Source: Terriglobia bacterium
GTDB taxonomy: Bacteria > Acidobacteriota > Terriglobia > Bryobacterales > Bryobacteraceae
DNA length: 64,000 nt
Direction: 5' to 3'
Assembly (NCBI GenBank): GCA_020073345.1
Contig: JAIQFI010000020.1
Location: 1-64,000 of the forward strand
The first letter of the stretch is position 1, and every line of letters begins with the position of its first letter. Below the pieces are notes generated by a model that made no database searches, was not told where the DNA came from, and saw nothing but the letters and a program-made list of their open reading frames with translations. Made by a program: the position numbers and the translations under genes. Positions 1-8,402 of the stretch are shown piece by piece.

Positions 1-2018
1 GAATTGGAGATGTTCAGGTACATGCCGCTATAGCCCATCACCGCGAAATTCGCGATCACCGCCAGCAGCAGCGGCAGCAGCACCATCAGCCCCGCCAGCA
101 CCGAGCGGAACACCAGCGAGGAGATGATGAACACCACCGCGCCGATTTGCACGATGTTGAGGATCTTGCCGTGCACCATGGTCTCGTTCAGGGCGGTCGC
201 CTGTGGCACGCTGCCGCCGATATTGAGCTCCGCACGGTCGCCCAGCCGCTCCTTGGCAAAAGCCTTGAGCTTGGGCAGCAGGGTTTCGATGAACGCGCTG
301 CTGTCCGTCTTCAGGTAGGCCGTCATGTTCGCCAGGCGGTAGTCGTTGTCCACGTAGGAGTCAAAGTCGCCCGGTTCGCCCGACATGGAATACAGCAGCA
401 AGTACTGTGACACCAGGTTTCCATCGTCGGGGATGCGATAGAACGCCGGGTCGTCGCCATGCATGGCCTGGTTCATGCGCTTGATGAAATCGGCCATGGA
501 CACGGTCTTGCCGACCACGGGCTTGCCGTCCAGGGTCTGCTGCTCCAGGAAGTGCTGGATATCCTCCATGGCCTGCAGCACCTTGGGATCCTTGATCGCG
601 TCGTCGTTCTTGCCTTCAATCAGCAGGGCCAGGGTGTTGGTGCCGCCGATATGCTCGTTCAGGAAGCGGTCTTCCGCCTGGAACGGAAAATCGGGGGAAA
701 AATAGGTCTTGGTGGAATTGTTGGTGACGACCAGCGTCATGCCGAACAGGCCGACGAGGGCCAGCACGAGGACGCCAAAATAGATCTTGGGGCGGTGATG
801 CAGCGTGCCATGGGCCACCGCAGCTTCGATGCGGTCCCAGATGCGCACGCGTTGCTCGATGCGGCGTTCCTTGCCGCCGGGCGGGCGTATCAGGGAGCGC
901 AATGCCGGGATGAAGGTCATTTCGAGCACGAGCGCGGCGACGATGCCTATGCCGGTGAAGATGCCAAAGGTGCGCACCGTGGTAATCTCGAACACCACCA
1001 GCGAGAAGAACCCCAGGGCTGCCACCAGGCCGGCGACGATCATGACCGGGCCGGAGCGGACCACGGATTCGACCACGGCCAGCCGGTTCGCTTCCTGCGG
1101 CGCGACGCCGCCATCCAGGATGCGGTAATACTCTTCGTAATAGCGCTTCAGCAGCTGCACCGCGTGGCCCGCCGACACGGCCAGGATGAGTATCGGCGTG
1201 GTGGCGTTGAAGGCATCCATCGGTATTCCGGCCGCACCCATGGTGCCCACGCCCCAGGCCACGGCCAGCATGGCAGTGACCAGCGGCAGGATCATGCCCT
1301 GGAAGGTGCGGAACGCCTCGAACAGGATCAGGCCCACCAGCAGGATGGCGATGGGCAACAGGAAGGCCATGCGCTCGGAATAGATTTCGATGCGCGACAG
1401 GAAGCTGGGCATGCCCCCGATGGCAAACTCCACCACGGCCGGGTCGCGCTCCTTGTCCACGATGCGATTGGTGTCTTCCATCATGCGGCGAAACCCGCCC
1501 GGCGTATCGCGGAATTCGGCAACGACCGTTGCGGTCTTTTCGTCCTGCGAAACGATGGAATTCAGGTAGGCGGTGTTCCTGTGCAGCGCGGCCTTGAGTT
1601 CGGCGAACTGCTCAGGCGTTTGCGGCACTTCCCGCATCAGCGGCTTGACTTCCATGCCTTCAGCGTTGCCCGCTATATCCTTGGCGCGGCGCGCCGACAG
1701 ACTGAGGAGGTTTTCCTTGACCACCCCCGGGGTCTGCATCAGGGCGGCGGTGATACGCTGTATCCTGCCCAATACCGCAGGCTGGTATATGTCACCGCTC
1801 TTTGGGGTAACGCCGATCACGACGATGTATTTGGAGCCGAATATCTTCTCGACCTTCAGCGTCGTCGCCACGTAGGGATGCGACTGCGGCAGCATCGTGT
1901 TGGGGTCGATCACGATGCGCAGGTTGCGCGCCTGGGAAACAGCCAGGGCAGTGATTAGAACTGTCAGTGCGATCACCGCCCAGCGGTAACGCAACACCCT
2001 TTCGATATATCCGCGCAT
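1..2018 (-). CDS. RND/MMPL family exporter, C-terminus beyond window
   Basis: This is an inner-membrane RND-superfamily transporter of the MMPL/predicted-exporter type. The frame opens with ATG at 2018, preceded by an AAGGGGG ribosome site, and runs uninterrupted off the left edge, giving 672 codons. Residues about 12-30 form the first membrane helix. A periplasmic loop of about 180 residues follows, then a helix cluster starting near residue 216 and a second repeat with its own large loop. The last visible residues include FAVMGYSGMYLNIS, typical of the second helix cluster. The substrate cannot be read from the sequence; relatives export lipids, hydrophobic compounds or drugs. It lies 64 bp downstream of a tetR gene on the same strand, and the gap carries a perfect dyad, so repression by that TetR is likely. 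Family call is firm; substrate unknown. Confidence 0.85.
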   Translation of the reverse strand, partial: MRGYIERVLRYRWAVIALTVLITALAVSQARNLRIVIDPNTMLPQSHPYVATTLKVEKIFGSKYIVVIGVTPKSGDIYQPAVLGRIQRITAALMQTPGVVKENLLSLSARRAKDIAGNAEGMEVKPLMREVPQTPEQFAELKAALHRNTAYLNSIVSQDEKTATVVAEFRDTPGGFRRMMEDTNRIVDKERDPAVVEFAIGGMPSFLSRIEIYSERMAFLLPIAILLVGLILFEAFRTFQGMILPLVTAMLAVAWGVGTMGAAGIPMDAFNATTPILILAVSAGHAVQLLKRYYEEYYRILDGGVAPQEANRLAVVESVVRSGPVMIVAGLVAALGFFSLVVFEITTVRTFGIFTGIGIVAALVLEMTFIPALRSLIRPPGGKERRIEQRVRIWDRIEAAVAHGTLHHRPKIYFGVLVLALVGLFGMTLVVTNNSTKTYFSPDFPFQAEDRFLNEHIGGTNTLALLIEGKNDDAIKDPKVLQAMEDIQHFLEQQTLDGKPVVGKTVSMADFIKRMNQAMHGDDPAFYRIPDDGNLVSQYLLLYSMSGEPGDFDSYVDNDYRLANMTAYLKTDSSAFIETLLPKLKAFAKERLGDRAELNIGGSVPQATALNETMVHGKILNIVQIGAVVFIISSLVFRSVLAGLMVLLPLLLAVIANFAVMGYSGMYLNISN

Positions 2019-2038
2019 GCAAGCCCCCTTGATTGATG

Positions 2039-2065
2039 TGTGAATAATGTAACCGTATATTCACA
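2039..2065. promoter_or_regulatory. TetR operator copy 1 (exporter promoter)
   Basis: A 27-bp element with perfect 8-bp arms TGTGAATA and TATTCACA separated by 11 bp. It lies 20 bp upstream of the exporter start codon. It matches a second element upstream of tetR at 19 of 27 positions, with the same arm spacing. Binding by the neighbouring TetR is inferred. Confidence 0.65.
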
Positions 2066-2082
2066 TCCGCGCAAGCACAAAA

Positions 2083-2685
2083 TTACCGGCACGCGAGCCC
2101 TTGCACCAACAGGTGCGCGGTCGCACGGGCGCGCCGCTCAAATTCTGGCAAGGGATATAAATGCATGAAAAGGGGGTTGAAAAAAATAGCTAATGCAGCC
2201 AATACGGTTTCCGCTGTCGTAACTACGTTTTCTACGGCAAATTCTTTTTGCGCGTTCCCCTGCGCCAGAATTTCCGCAATCATGGACTGGGTGCTGGACA
2301 CCACGTAATAAAACACCTCTGGGCGCGAGGCGATCACCACCTCGATCACCTGATTCATTTTCTGCCTTTTCTGCGTATCCTCATAGGTATAGCGTAGCAA
2401 AGCGAGGGTAAATTCCTCCAAGCGCTCGGTGGCGTTTAGCCGCTTCTTCTCCAGCACTTCGCGCAACGCTTGGTTTTTCTTTTCCAGACGACGGTAACAG
2501 CAACCCGCAGCTATGTCTTCCTTGTTCTCAAAGTGCCGGTACAGGTTGGCCGGCGACATGCCTGCCACCCTGGCAATATCGGCCACGGTGGTGTCGCGAT
2601 ACCCCCGCTCAGCAAAGAGCTCCTCGGCGGCGTCGAGAATGGCGACCTTGCTGGAGGAGGCAGGCTTGCTTGGCGCGGGATTCAT
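2083..2685 (-). CDS. TetR/AcrR family transcriptional regulator
   Basis: A 200-residue one-component repressor. Residues about 12-60 are the DNA-binding domain, with the helix-turn-helix around VADIARVAGMSPANLYRHF. The rest is a helical ligand-binding and dimerisation domain with no strong similarity that I can name. The ATG at 2685 fits the usual short N-terminus of the family. The gene precedes the MMPL exporter on the same strand. Near-identical dyads lie before both genes, so it probably controls itself and the exporter in response to an exported or membrane-active compound. Its base composition looks lower in GC than the genes after 2.9 kb. Confidence 0.88.
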   Translation of the reverse strand: MNPAPSKPASSSKVAILDAAEELFAERGYRDTTVADIARVAGMSPANLYRHFENKEDIAAGCCYRRLEKKNQALREVLEKKRLNATERLEEFTLALLRYTYEDTQKRQKMNQVIEVVIASRPEVFYYVVSSTQSMIAEILAQGNAQKEFAVENVVTTAETVLAALAIFFNPLFMHLYPLPEFERRARATAHLLVQGLACR

Positions 2686-2699
2686 GTCGGGCGAAAATA

Positions 2700-2726
2700 T
2701 GTAAATAGCATAACGAAATATTCATA
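2700..2726. promoter_or_regulatory. TetR operator copy 2 (tetR promoter)
   Basis: A 27-bp element with imperfect arms TGTAAATA and TATTCATA (6 of 8 pairs) and an 11-bp centre. It aligns without gaps to the element at 2039-2065 with 19 identities. It ends 15 bp before the tetR start codon, which suggests autoregulation. Confidence 0.6.
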
Positions 2727-2816
2727 CGGCATACCGCATAGGTGGTAAGTATACGCGCCACCGCACTCCCGAATCGAGGGGTAACTGTAATGCCGGATAT
2801 ATCGCAATAACCGGTG

Positions 2817-2844
2817 GATTGCGGCGCAGCCCGGCCCCGCAATC
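2817..2844 (-). terminator. Possible hairpin downstream of pntB
   Basis: Arms GATTGCGG and CCGCAATC form an 8-bp perfect stem with a 12-nt GC-rich loop, 45 bp past the pntB stop. No T-tract follows on the minus strand, so an intrinsic terminator is only a weak call. The whole 2727-2888 gap contains nothing else I recognise. Confidence 0.25.
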
Positions 2845-2888
2845 TCAGTCGCGGAACAGGCCAGGGCACCGCACCGCCGGCAGGCCGA

Positions 2889-4256
2889 TTAATGCAGGGC
2901 CTTGATGATGTCCTCGACCACTTTCTTGGCGTCGCCGAAGATCATCATGGTCTTGTCGAGGTAGAACAGGTCGTTATCCAGGCCCGCGTAGCCGGCGGCC
3001 ATGGAGCGCTTGACCACCAGCACGGTGCGCGCCTTGTGCGCCTCGAGGATGGGCATGCCGAAGATCGGGCTGGAGTGATCGGTACGCGCAGCGGGATTGG
3101 TCACGTCGTTCGCGCCGATGATCAGGGCAACGTCGGTCTGGGGAAAGTCGCCGTTAATCTCGTCCATTTCAATAAGGCGGTCATAAGGAATATCGGCTTC
3201 GGCCAGCAGCACGTTCATGTGGCCGGGCATGCGTCCCGCCACCGGATGAATCGCGAACCGGACGTCGATCCCGCGCTTGCTCAAGGCATCGTACAGCTCG
3301 CGGATTTTGTGCTGCGCCTGCGCCACGGCCATTCCGTAACCGGGAATGACGATGACGGTGCGAGCCGAATCGAGAATCGACGCGGCCTCGTCCGGGGTCG
3401 CCGACCGGACCGGTCTTTGGGCCGCGGTTCCGGCTACCGCAGTCGCCAATTGCCCGAACGCCCCGAACAGCACGTTGGTGAACGAGCGGTTCATGGCCTT
3501 GCACATGATGATCGACAGGATCAAACCAGCCGATCCGTTGAGCGCGCCGGCGATGATGAGCAGCCGGTTGTTGAGTACGAAACCCATCGCCGCAGCCGCC
3601 ACACCCGCATAAGAGTTAAGGAGCGCGATCACGGTGGGCATGTCCGCCCCGCCGATCGGGATCACCAGCATGATCCCGAATCCCATGGAGAGGGCGATAA
3701 ATGCCGGGAACGCCCAAGTAGGCGCGGGCGCGGCCACCATCCAGCCGCCGATTACGATCGCCGCGGTCAACATGCTGAGGCTGACTACGTTCTGGCCCTT
3801 ATAAGTCATCGGACGCGTGGGCATCAGCTCCTGCAACTTCGCGAAAGCGATGATACTGGCTGTGGTGGTCAGAAATCCCAGGAGCGATTCGAGCACCAGG
3901 GCTCCCATGGGGAAACCGAGCGGGATCTCGCCCTTGTAAAACTCCGCAGTGCCGATCAAGGCCGACGCCAGCGCGCCGAACGCGTGGGACAGCGCCGTGA
4001 GCTGCGGAACCGCCGTCATCGGCATCAGGTAGGCCAGCGGCGCGCCGATTGCTGAACCTATTGCCAGTCCAACTAAGATCCACCTATACTCGACGACCTC
4101 GGGCCGCAGCAGCGTCCCGATTACCGCCAGTAGCATGCCGATCTCGCCAATAATGACACCGCGGCGCGCGGTGGCCGGGTTGTTCATCCACTTGACCGCT
4201 AGAATGAAGCCGACCGAGGCGAGCAGGTAAATCGCCGGAAGAACGTTCTCGATCAT
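2889..4256 (-). CDS. pntB: NAD(P) transhydrogenase subunit beta
   Basis: Membrane and NADP(H)-binding subunit of the proton-translocating transhydrogenase, which uses the proton gradient to reduce NADP+ with NADH. The protein is 455 residues. About nine helices fill residues 1-260. The dIII NADP domain follows with PGYGMAVAQAQ, the HPVAGRMPGHMN segment, GANDVTNPAA and KRSMAAGYAG, all diagnostic. The open frame extends upstream, but the ATG at 4256 is chosen because it overlaps the stop of the preceding subunit gene as ATGA and begins the normal N-terminus. It is the last gene of a three-gene operon in the split-alpha arrangement known from Rhodospirillum rubrum. Confidence 0.96.
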   Translation of the reverse strand: MIENVLPAIYLLASVGFILAVKWMNNPATARRGVIIGEIGMLLAVIGTLLRPEVVEYRWILVGLAIGSAIGAPLAYLMPMTAVPQLTALSHAFGALASALIGTAEFYKGEIPLGFPMGALVLESLLGFLTTTASIIAFAKLQELMPTRPMTYKGQNVVSLSMLTAAIVIGGWMVAAPAPTWAFPAFIALSMGFGIMLVIPIGGADMPTVIALLNSYAGVAAAAMGFVLNNRLLIIAGALNGSAGLILSIIMCKAMNRSFTNVLFGAFGQLATAVAGTAAQRPVRSATPDEAASILDSARTVIVIPGYGMAVAQAQHKIRELYDALSKRGIDVRFAIHPVAGRMPGHMNVLLAEADIPYDRLIEMDEINGDFPQTDVALIIGANDVTNPAARTDHSSPIFGMPILEAHKARTVLVVKRSMAAGYAGLDNDLFYLDKTMMIFGDAKKVVEDIIKALH

Positions 4257-4549
4257 TTCTTTTCCGGCTCCCGCTTGCGGAACATCTTGAGCATGCGGTC
4301 CGTGATCAGGTAGCCCGCGACCACGTTGAGCGTGGCGCACACCACCGCGATAAATCCAAGGATCCGCTGAAGCGTACTGGCGTCTTTCTCGCCGGAAATA
4401 AGGATCGCACCGACCACGGCGATGGCCGAGATCGCGTTCGAAAGCGACATCAGCGGCGTGTGCAGCAGCGGAGAAACGCGTTTCACCAGCTCGAATCCGA
4501 GGAACGCGGCGAGCATGAAGACGTACAACCCAAATTCGTAGGACTGCAT
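4253..4549 (-). CDS. pntAB: NAD(P) transhydrogenase subunit alpha part 2 (membrane)
   Basis: A 98-residue protein holding the three or four membrane helices that are fused to the C-terminus of PntA in E. coli but separate in split-alpha enzymes. The visible helices are at residues about 7-20, 38-52 and 62-82, followed by a basic tail. It contributes to the proton channel together with PntB. It starts 5 bp after the NAD-binding subunit gene and overlaps pntB by four bases, so translation is probably coupled. Confidence 0.93.
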   Translation of the reverse strand: MQSYEFGLYVFMLAAFLGFELVKRVSPLLHTPLMSLSNAISAIAVVGAILISGEKDASTLQRILGFIAVVCATLNVVAGYLITDRMLKMFRKREPEKK

Positions 4550-4554
4550 TATGT

Positions 4555-5745
4555 TTAGGAAACCTTCCCGGAAGAAACGGGCTCGGCGGCGGGCAATCCG
4601 AGCGCCTCGCGGACCCGCGAATTGGTCACCTCACCGCCGTGCGTCACCAGAGTGTCGACCACGATGTCGTCGGTCACATCGGTCGAGAGAGGCAGAAACC
4701 CAAGCAGGTGCTTCAGAAACGTGATCGCGTTGGCCGAAAACATCTGGCTGGCATGGTAGGGAGCCATGGAAGCGAAGTTGGTCGGGCCCAGAATCGTGAC
4801 GCCGTTGTGGATCACCGTTTCGCCGGGGCGAGTAAGCTCGCAGTTGCCACCGCGCACCGCGGCGATATCCATGATCACCGACCCGGGCGCCATGGCTTCC
4901 ACCATTTCCCTGGTGATCAGCACGGGAGCTTTCTTGCCCGGCACGGCCGCGGTCGAGATCACCACGTCCTGTTCGCGGACTACCTCCATCATCAGCTCAC
5001 GCTGGCGGCGGTAGAACGATTCATCCATGACCTTGGCGTAGCCGCCCTTGTCCTCGGCGGCCGTGGCCTCCACGTCCAGGCTGATGAATTTCGCGCCCAC
5101 GCTGACGATCTGGTCCTTCACCGCGGGGCGGACGTCATAGGCGCTAACCACCGAACCCAGGCGGCGAGCCGTGGCGATGGCCTGCAACCCGGCGACGCCC
5201 GCGCCGATGACGAACACTTTCGCAGGCGTGATGGTTCCGGCGGCCGTCATCAGCATCGGGAAGATCTTCGGAAGCGCCTTGGCGGCCAGCAGTACGGCTT
5301 CGTAGCCGGAAATGGTCGCAAGCGAGGACAGCACGTCCATGCTCTGCGCGCGCGTGGTTCGCGGAATCAATTCGAGCGCGAAAAACGACACGCCCGCGGC
5401 CGCCAAATCCGCCGCTTCGCGAACCGCCGTCAGCGGCTCGCCCAGCCCCATCACGATCTGGCCCGGGCGGAAGGAACGAAGATCGGCGCGGCCGGCTTCG
5501 GGATTCGCTCCCAGGCTGCGGAACTGGATCAGGATGTCGGCTTGGGCGAAAATCTCTTCGCGGCTCGCCGTGCGCGCGCCCTTGGAGATGTACTGGTCAT
5601 CCGTGTATCCGGCTTCGGCGCCGGCCGACGGTTCCAGCATCACCGTTATTTCTGATTTTTTGAGAGCTTCCACCGAGCGCGGGACAATTGCCACACACCG
5701 CTCACCGGGGAAGGTCTCTTTCAGGACCCCAACTGTTCTTGCCAC
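4555..5745 (-). CDS. pntAA: NAD(P) transhydrogenase subunit alpha part 1 (NAD-binding)
   Basis: Soluble NAD(H)-binding dI subunit, 396 residues, with the alanine dehydrogenase/PntA fold. It begins RTVGVLKETFPGERCVAIVP and has the Rossmann glycine motif VIGAGVAGLQAIATARRLG in the middle, followed by the conserved SYDVRPAVKDQ segment. The start is GTG at 5745; no clear Shine-Dalgarno site is seen and an AT-rich TATATACT lies directly upstream. Together with the two following genes it forms a complete enzyme that supplies NADPH from the proton gradient, which fits the NADPH-linked flavoprotein encoded 1 kb away. Confidence 0.96.
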   Translation of the reverse strand: MARTVGVLKETFPGERCVAIVPRSVEALKKSEITVMLEPSAGAEAGYTDDQYISKGARTASREEIFAQADILIQFRSLGANPEAGRADLRSFRPGQIVMGLGEPLTAVREAADLAAAGVSFFALELIPRTTRAQSMDVLSSLATISGYEAVLLAAKALPKIFPMLMTAAGTITPAKVFVIGAGVAGLQAIATARRLGSVVSAYDVRPAVKDQIVSVGAKFISLDVEATAAEDKGGYAKVMDESFYRRQRELMMEVVREQDVVISTAAVPGKKAPVLITREMVEAMAPGSVIMDIAAVRGGNCELTRPGETVIHNGVTILGPTNFASMAPYHASQMFSANAITFLKHLLGFLPLSTDVTDDIVVDTLVTHGGEVTNSRVREALGLPAAEPVSSGKVS

Positions 5746-5820
5746 TTAGTATATATTCCGTTCACTCCAGGGGAAAACACAATGATAGCGTCCCGATCGG
5801 GGGTGTGCGCAAGTGCGCCC

Positions 5821-6552
5821 CTACGTAAGCGGCCGCTCCAGCCACGCCCGCATCGCCGCAGTCACCTCGTCCGGACGCTCCATGGTCGACATGTGCCCGC
5901 ATTTCGGAATCAGCACCAGCTCGCTCTTGGGGATCAACTGAGCCATGTCCAGGTGACGCGCGGGCGTGCTCCAGCCGTCGTCGCGGCCCGTCAGGACCAG
6001 CGCCGGGCAGTGGATCACGGCAAGTAAGGGAGTCGCATTCGGGCGGCCAAGTAGCGCCAGCATCTGGATCTCGAACAGATCCGGCGACTTGCGCTCGAAC
6101 ATCCCGATGATTTCCTCCACCAGCGCGGTATCGTCTTGACGGTAGGCAGGCAGCATGCCCTTCAGCCACTCGACGGTCATGGCCCGCATGCCTTGCGATC
6201 GGGCGATCGCCAGCAGCCGGCGGCGGCCTCGTTCTTCCGCTTCCCCGGCTTCACCCGAAGGACGAGCGTCGGAACCCGTGTTCAACAGGGCAACTCTCGT
6301 CACTCGTTCCGGCGCGAGGCGCAAGATCTGGAACGCCACGCGCCCGCCCATCGAATGCCCGGCGAGCGCAAAGCTCGGCGGCGCCCATCGCAGCACTGCC
6401 TCGGCCATCGCGAGGATGGAATCATGCTCGCGGCCCCATTCCATACATGCCGCTTCGGCAATGTCGGCTAACGCCGCTATCTGTTGTTTCCAGACAGTTT
6501 GATCGCAGAGAAATCCCGGCAGAAGCACCAACGATGGTTTGGTAGATACCAC
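5821..6552 (-). CDS. Alpha/beta hydrolase
   Basis: A 243-residue single-domain alpha/beta hydrolase, probably cytoplasmic. The nucleophile elbow is GHSMGG (Ser near residue 67 from this start). A TGRDDGWS segment supplies the acid region and KCGHMSTMERP the catalytic histidine near the C-terminus. These features resemble carboxylesterases and 2-hydroxy-6-ketonona-type hydrolases; the substrate is not predictable. The frame could start at TTG 6600, overlapping the divergent flavoprotein gene, but GTG 6552 directly precedes the first beta strand and is preferred. No partner gene suggests a pathway. Confidence 0.85.
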   Translation of the reverse strand: MVSTKPSLVLLPGFLCDQTVWKQQIAALADIAEAACMEWGREHDSILAMAEAVLRWAPPSFALAGHSMGGRVAFQILRLAPERVTRVALLNTGSDARPSGEAGEAEERGRRRLLAIARSQGMRAMTVEWLKGMLPAYRQDDTALVEEIIGMFERKSPDLFEIQMLALLGRPNATPLLAVIHCPALVLTGRDDGWSTPARHLDMAQLIPKSELVLIPKCGHMSTMERPDEVTAAMRAWLERPLT

Positions 6553-6572
6553 GAGTCTCGCGAAACTGCCGA

Positions 6573-8402
6573 TTGTACGCCCAAGTTGTTGTAAAATCAA
6601 ATCTCAGGGGAAAGACTCTGAAGACCAGCGACGTTCGCAACCCTGATTACTTCCACCAAGTAGTCGATTGTCAGTGGGCTTGCCCTGCGCACACCAACGT
6701 GCCGCAGTACATCCGTCTTATCGCACAGGGTAAGTACACCGAAGCCTACATGGTTAACCGGGAATCCAATGTATTCCCGGCGATCCTCGGCCGTACCTGC
6801 GATCGACCATGCGAGCCCGCCTGCCGCCGCGGCCGTCTGGACGGAGCCCCGGTCGCGATCTGCAGACTGAAGCGCGTGGCCGCCGATCTTCGCGGGGATA
6901 TTGCGCATCTGCTCCCGAAAATTCCCAAAGAGTCCAACGGCAAGCGAGTGGCGCTGATCGGAGCCGGTCCGGCATCTCTTACGGTAGCTAATGATTTGAG
7001 GCCGCTCGGTTACGAAGTCACCGTTTTCGAGAAACAGAACAAGCCGGGTGGGCTGATGCGGACGAATATCCCGTCCTTCCGGCTGCCGGAGAAAGTTCTG
7101 GACGACGAGGTCGGCATGATTCTCGACATGGGCGTCGAGATCCGCTACAACTCGCCCGTCACCAGCCTGCAAGGGCTGCTGAAGGATGGCTATGACGCGG
7201 TTTTCGTCGGCACGGGCGCGCCGCGCGGTAAGGAACTCGATCTTCCGGGCCGCAAGGACACGGACCGCATCCACATTGGTATCGATTGGCTGGAGTCGGT
7301 CGCGTTCGGCCACATCGACAAAATCGGCGAACGGGTTCTGATCATCGGCGTCGGGAATACGGCCATGGATTGCTGCCGGTCATCTCGGCGACTTGGTGGC
7401 AAGGATATTAAAGTCATGGCACGCCGCCCGCGCGGATTCTTCAAAGCGTCGCCGTGGGAGCTGGAGGATGCCGAGGAAGAAGGCATCCATATCACCATCA
7501 ATCACGCACCGAAGCGATTCGTTGTCGAGAATGGCGTGCTCAAGGGCATGGAGTTCGAACGGCTGGAATGGGATGCCGAGGCGAAGAAATCGCGCGTGAT
7601 CGACGAAGTGTTCCTGCCCGCGGACGACGTGATCCTGGCGATCGGCCAGGAAAATGCGTTCCCCTGGATCGAGCGCGACCTGGGGATCGAGTTCGATAAG
7701 TGGGGCATGCCCACGGTGGACCAGACCACTTTCCAATCGACCTGCGCCGGAGTTTTCTTCGGCGGCGATGCAGCCTGGGGACCTAAGAACATCATCTGGG
7801 CGGTCGCGCATGGGCATCAAGCGGCCATTTCGATTCACAATCATTGCCAGGGCGTACCGGTGACCGACCGCCCGCCGCAAGGCTCCAACCTGATCAGCCA
7901 GAAAATGGGGATCAGTGAGTGGAGCTACCACAACGACTACAATCCGTCGAAGCGCCAGAAGATGCAGCACGTGGAGCTGACCAAGCGCTTCCAGCAGCTC
8001 AACATTGAAGTGGAGCTGGGGTTCGACCCGGAGCAGACTGCGCGCGAAGTGCAGCGATGTCTCAACTGCGATATCGAAACAACCTTCGTCGAGAATCGCT
8101 GCATCGAGTGCGACGCCTGCGTGGATATCTGCCCGGTGCAGTGCCTGACCATCACACGGGATGGCGAGGAATCGGAACTGCGAACGCGGCTTTCCGCGCC
8201 GGCTGTCAACCTGGACCAGGCGATTTACGCTTCCAATCCGCTGCCGCAAACCGGACGCGCCATGGTGAAAGACGAAGACGTTTGCGTGCACTGCGGCCTG
8301 TGCGCGGAGCGTTGTCCGACGGCGGCGTGGGACATGCAGAAGTTCGACTTAATCATTCCTTACGCAGGAGCAGCATGCACGACGTCCTCCGTACTCGCGT
8401 AA
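6573..8402 (+). CDS. GltD-like FAD/NAD(P) oxidoreductase fused to 2[4Fe-4S] ferredoxin domain
   Basis: A 609-residue electron-transfer subunit. The N-terminal helical domain has the GltD-type cysteines (CQWACPAHT, CDRPCEPAC). An FAD-binding GAGPAS motif lies near residue 129 and an NAD(P)-binding GVGNTAMDC near 258. The C-terminus carries two [4Fe-4S] motifs, at C510/513/516/520 and C571/574/577/581. By homology to glutamate synthase small subunit and NfnB it moves electrons between NAD(P)H and ferredoxin-type centres. The next gene overlaps it by 28 bp and encodes the catalytic part of a 2-oxoacid oxidoreductase, so this is probably its electron-accepting subunit. TTG 6573 is the only conventional start; a CTG at 6618 is preceded by a good AGGGGAAAG site and may be the true start. 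Confidence 0.88.
   Translation: MYAQVVVKSNLRGKTLKTSDVRNPDYFHQVVDCQWACPAHTNVPQYIRLIAQGKYTEAYMVNRESNVFPAILGRTCDRPCEPACRRGRLDGAPVAICRLKRVAADLRGDIAHLLPKIPKESNGKRVALIGAGPASLTVANDLRPLGYEVTVFEKQNKPGGLMRTNIPSFRLPEKVLDDEVGMILDMGVEIRYNSPVTSLQGLLKDGYDAVFVGTGAPRGKELDLPGRKDTDRIHIGIDWLESVAFGHIDKIGERVLIIGVGNTAMDCCRSSRRLGGKDIKVMARRPRGFFKASPWELEDAEEEGIHITINHAPKRFVVENGVLKGMEFERLEWDAEAKKSRVIDEVFLPADDVILAIGQENAFPWIERDLGIEFDKWGMPTVDQTTFQSTCAGVFFGGDAAWGPKNIIWAVAHGHQAAISIHNHCQGVPVTDRPPQGSNLISQKMGISEWSYHNDYNPSKRQKMQHVELTKRFQQLNIEVELGFDPEQTAREVQRCLNCDIETTFVENRCIECDACVDICPVQCLTITRDGEESELRTRLSAPAVNLDQAIYASNPLPQTGRAMVKDEDVCVHCGLCAERCPTAAWDMQKFDLIIPYAGAACTTSSVLA

Noticed and set aside
459-1958. Long plus-strand open frame of 499 codons
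   Set aside because: It is antisense to the MMPL exporter and has His/Gln/Arg-rich shadow composition with no domain.
2814-4055. 413-codon plus-strand frame
   Set aside because: Antisense to pntB; low-complexity His/Arg/Asp composition typical of high-GC shadows.
5795-5825. Imperfect GC-rich dyad between pntAA and the hydrolase gene as an intrinsic terminator
   Set aside because: Pairing is interrupted and no T-run follows on either strand; better viewed as a possible REP-like relative.
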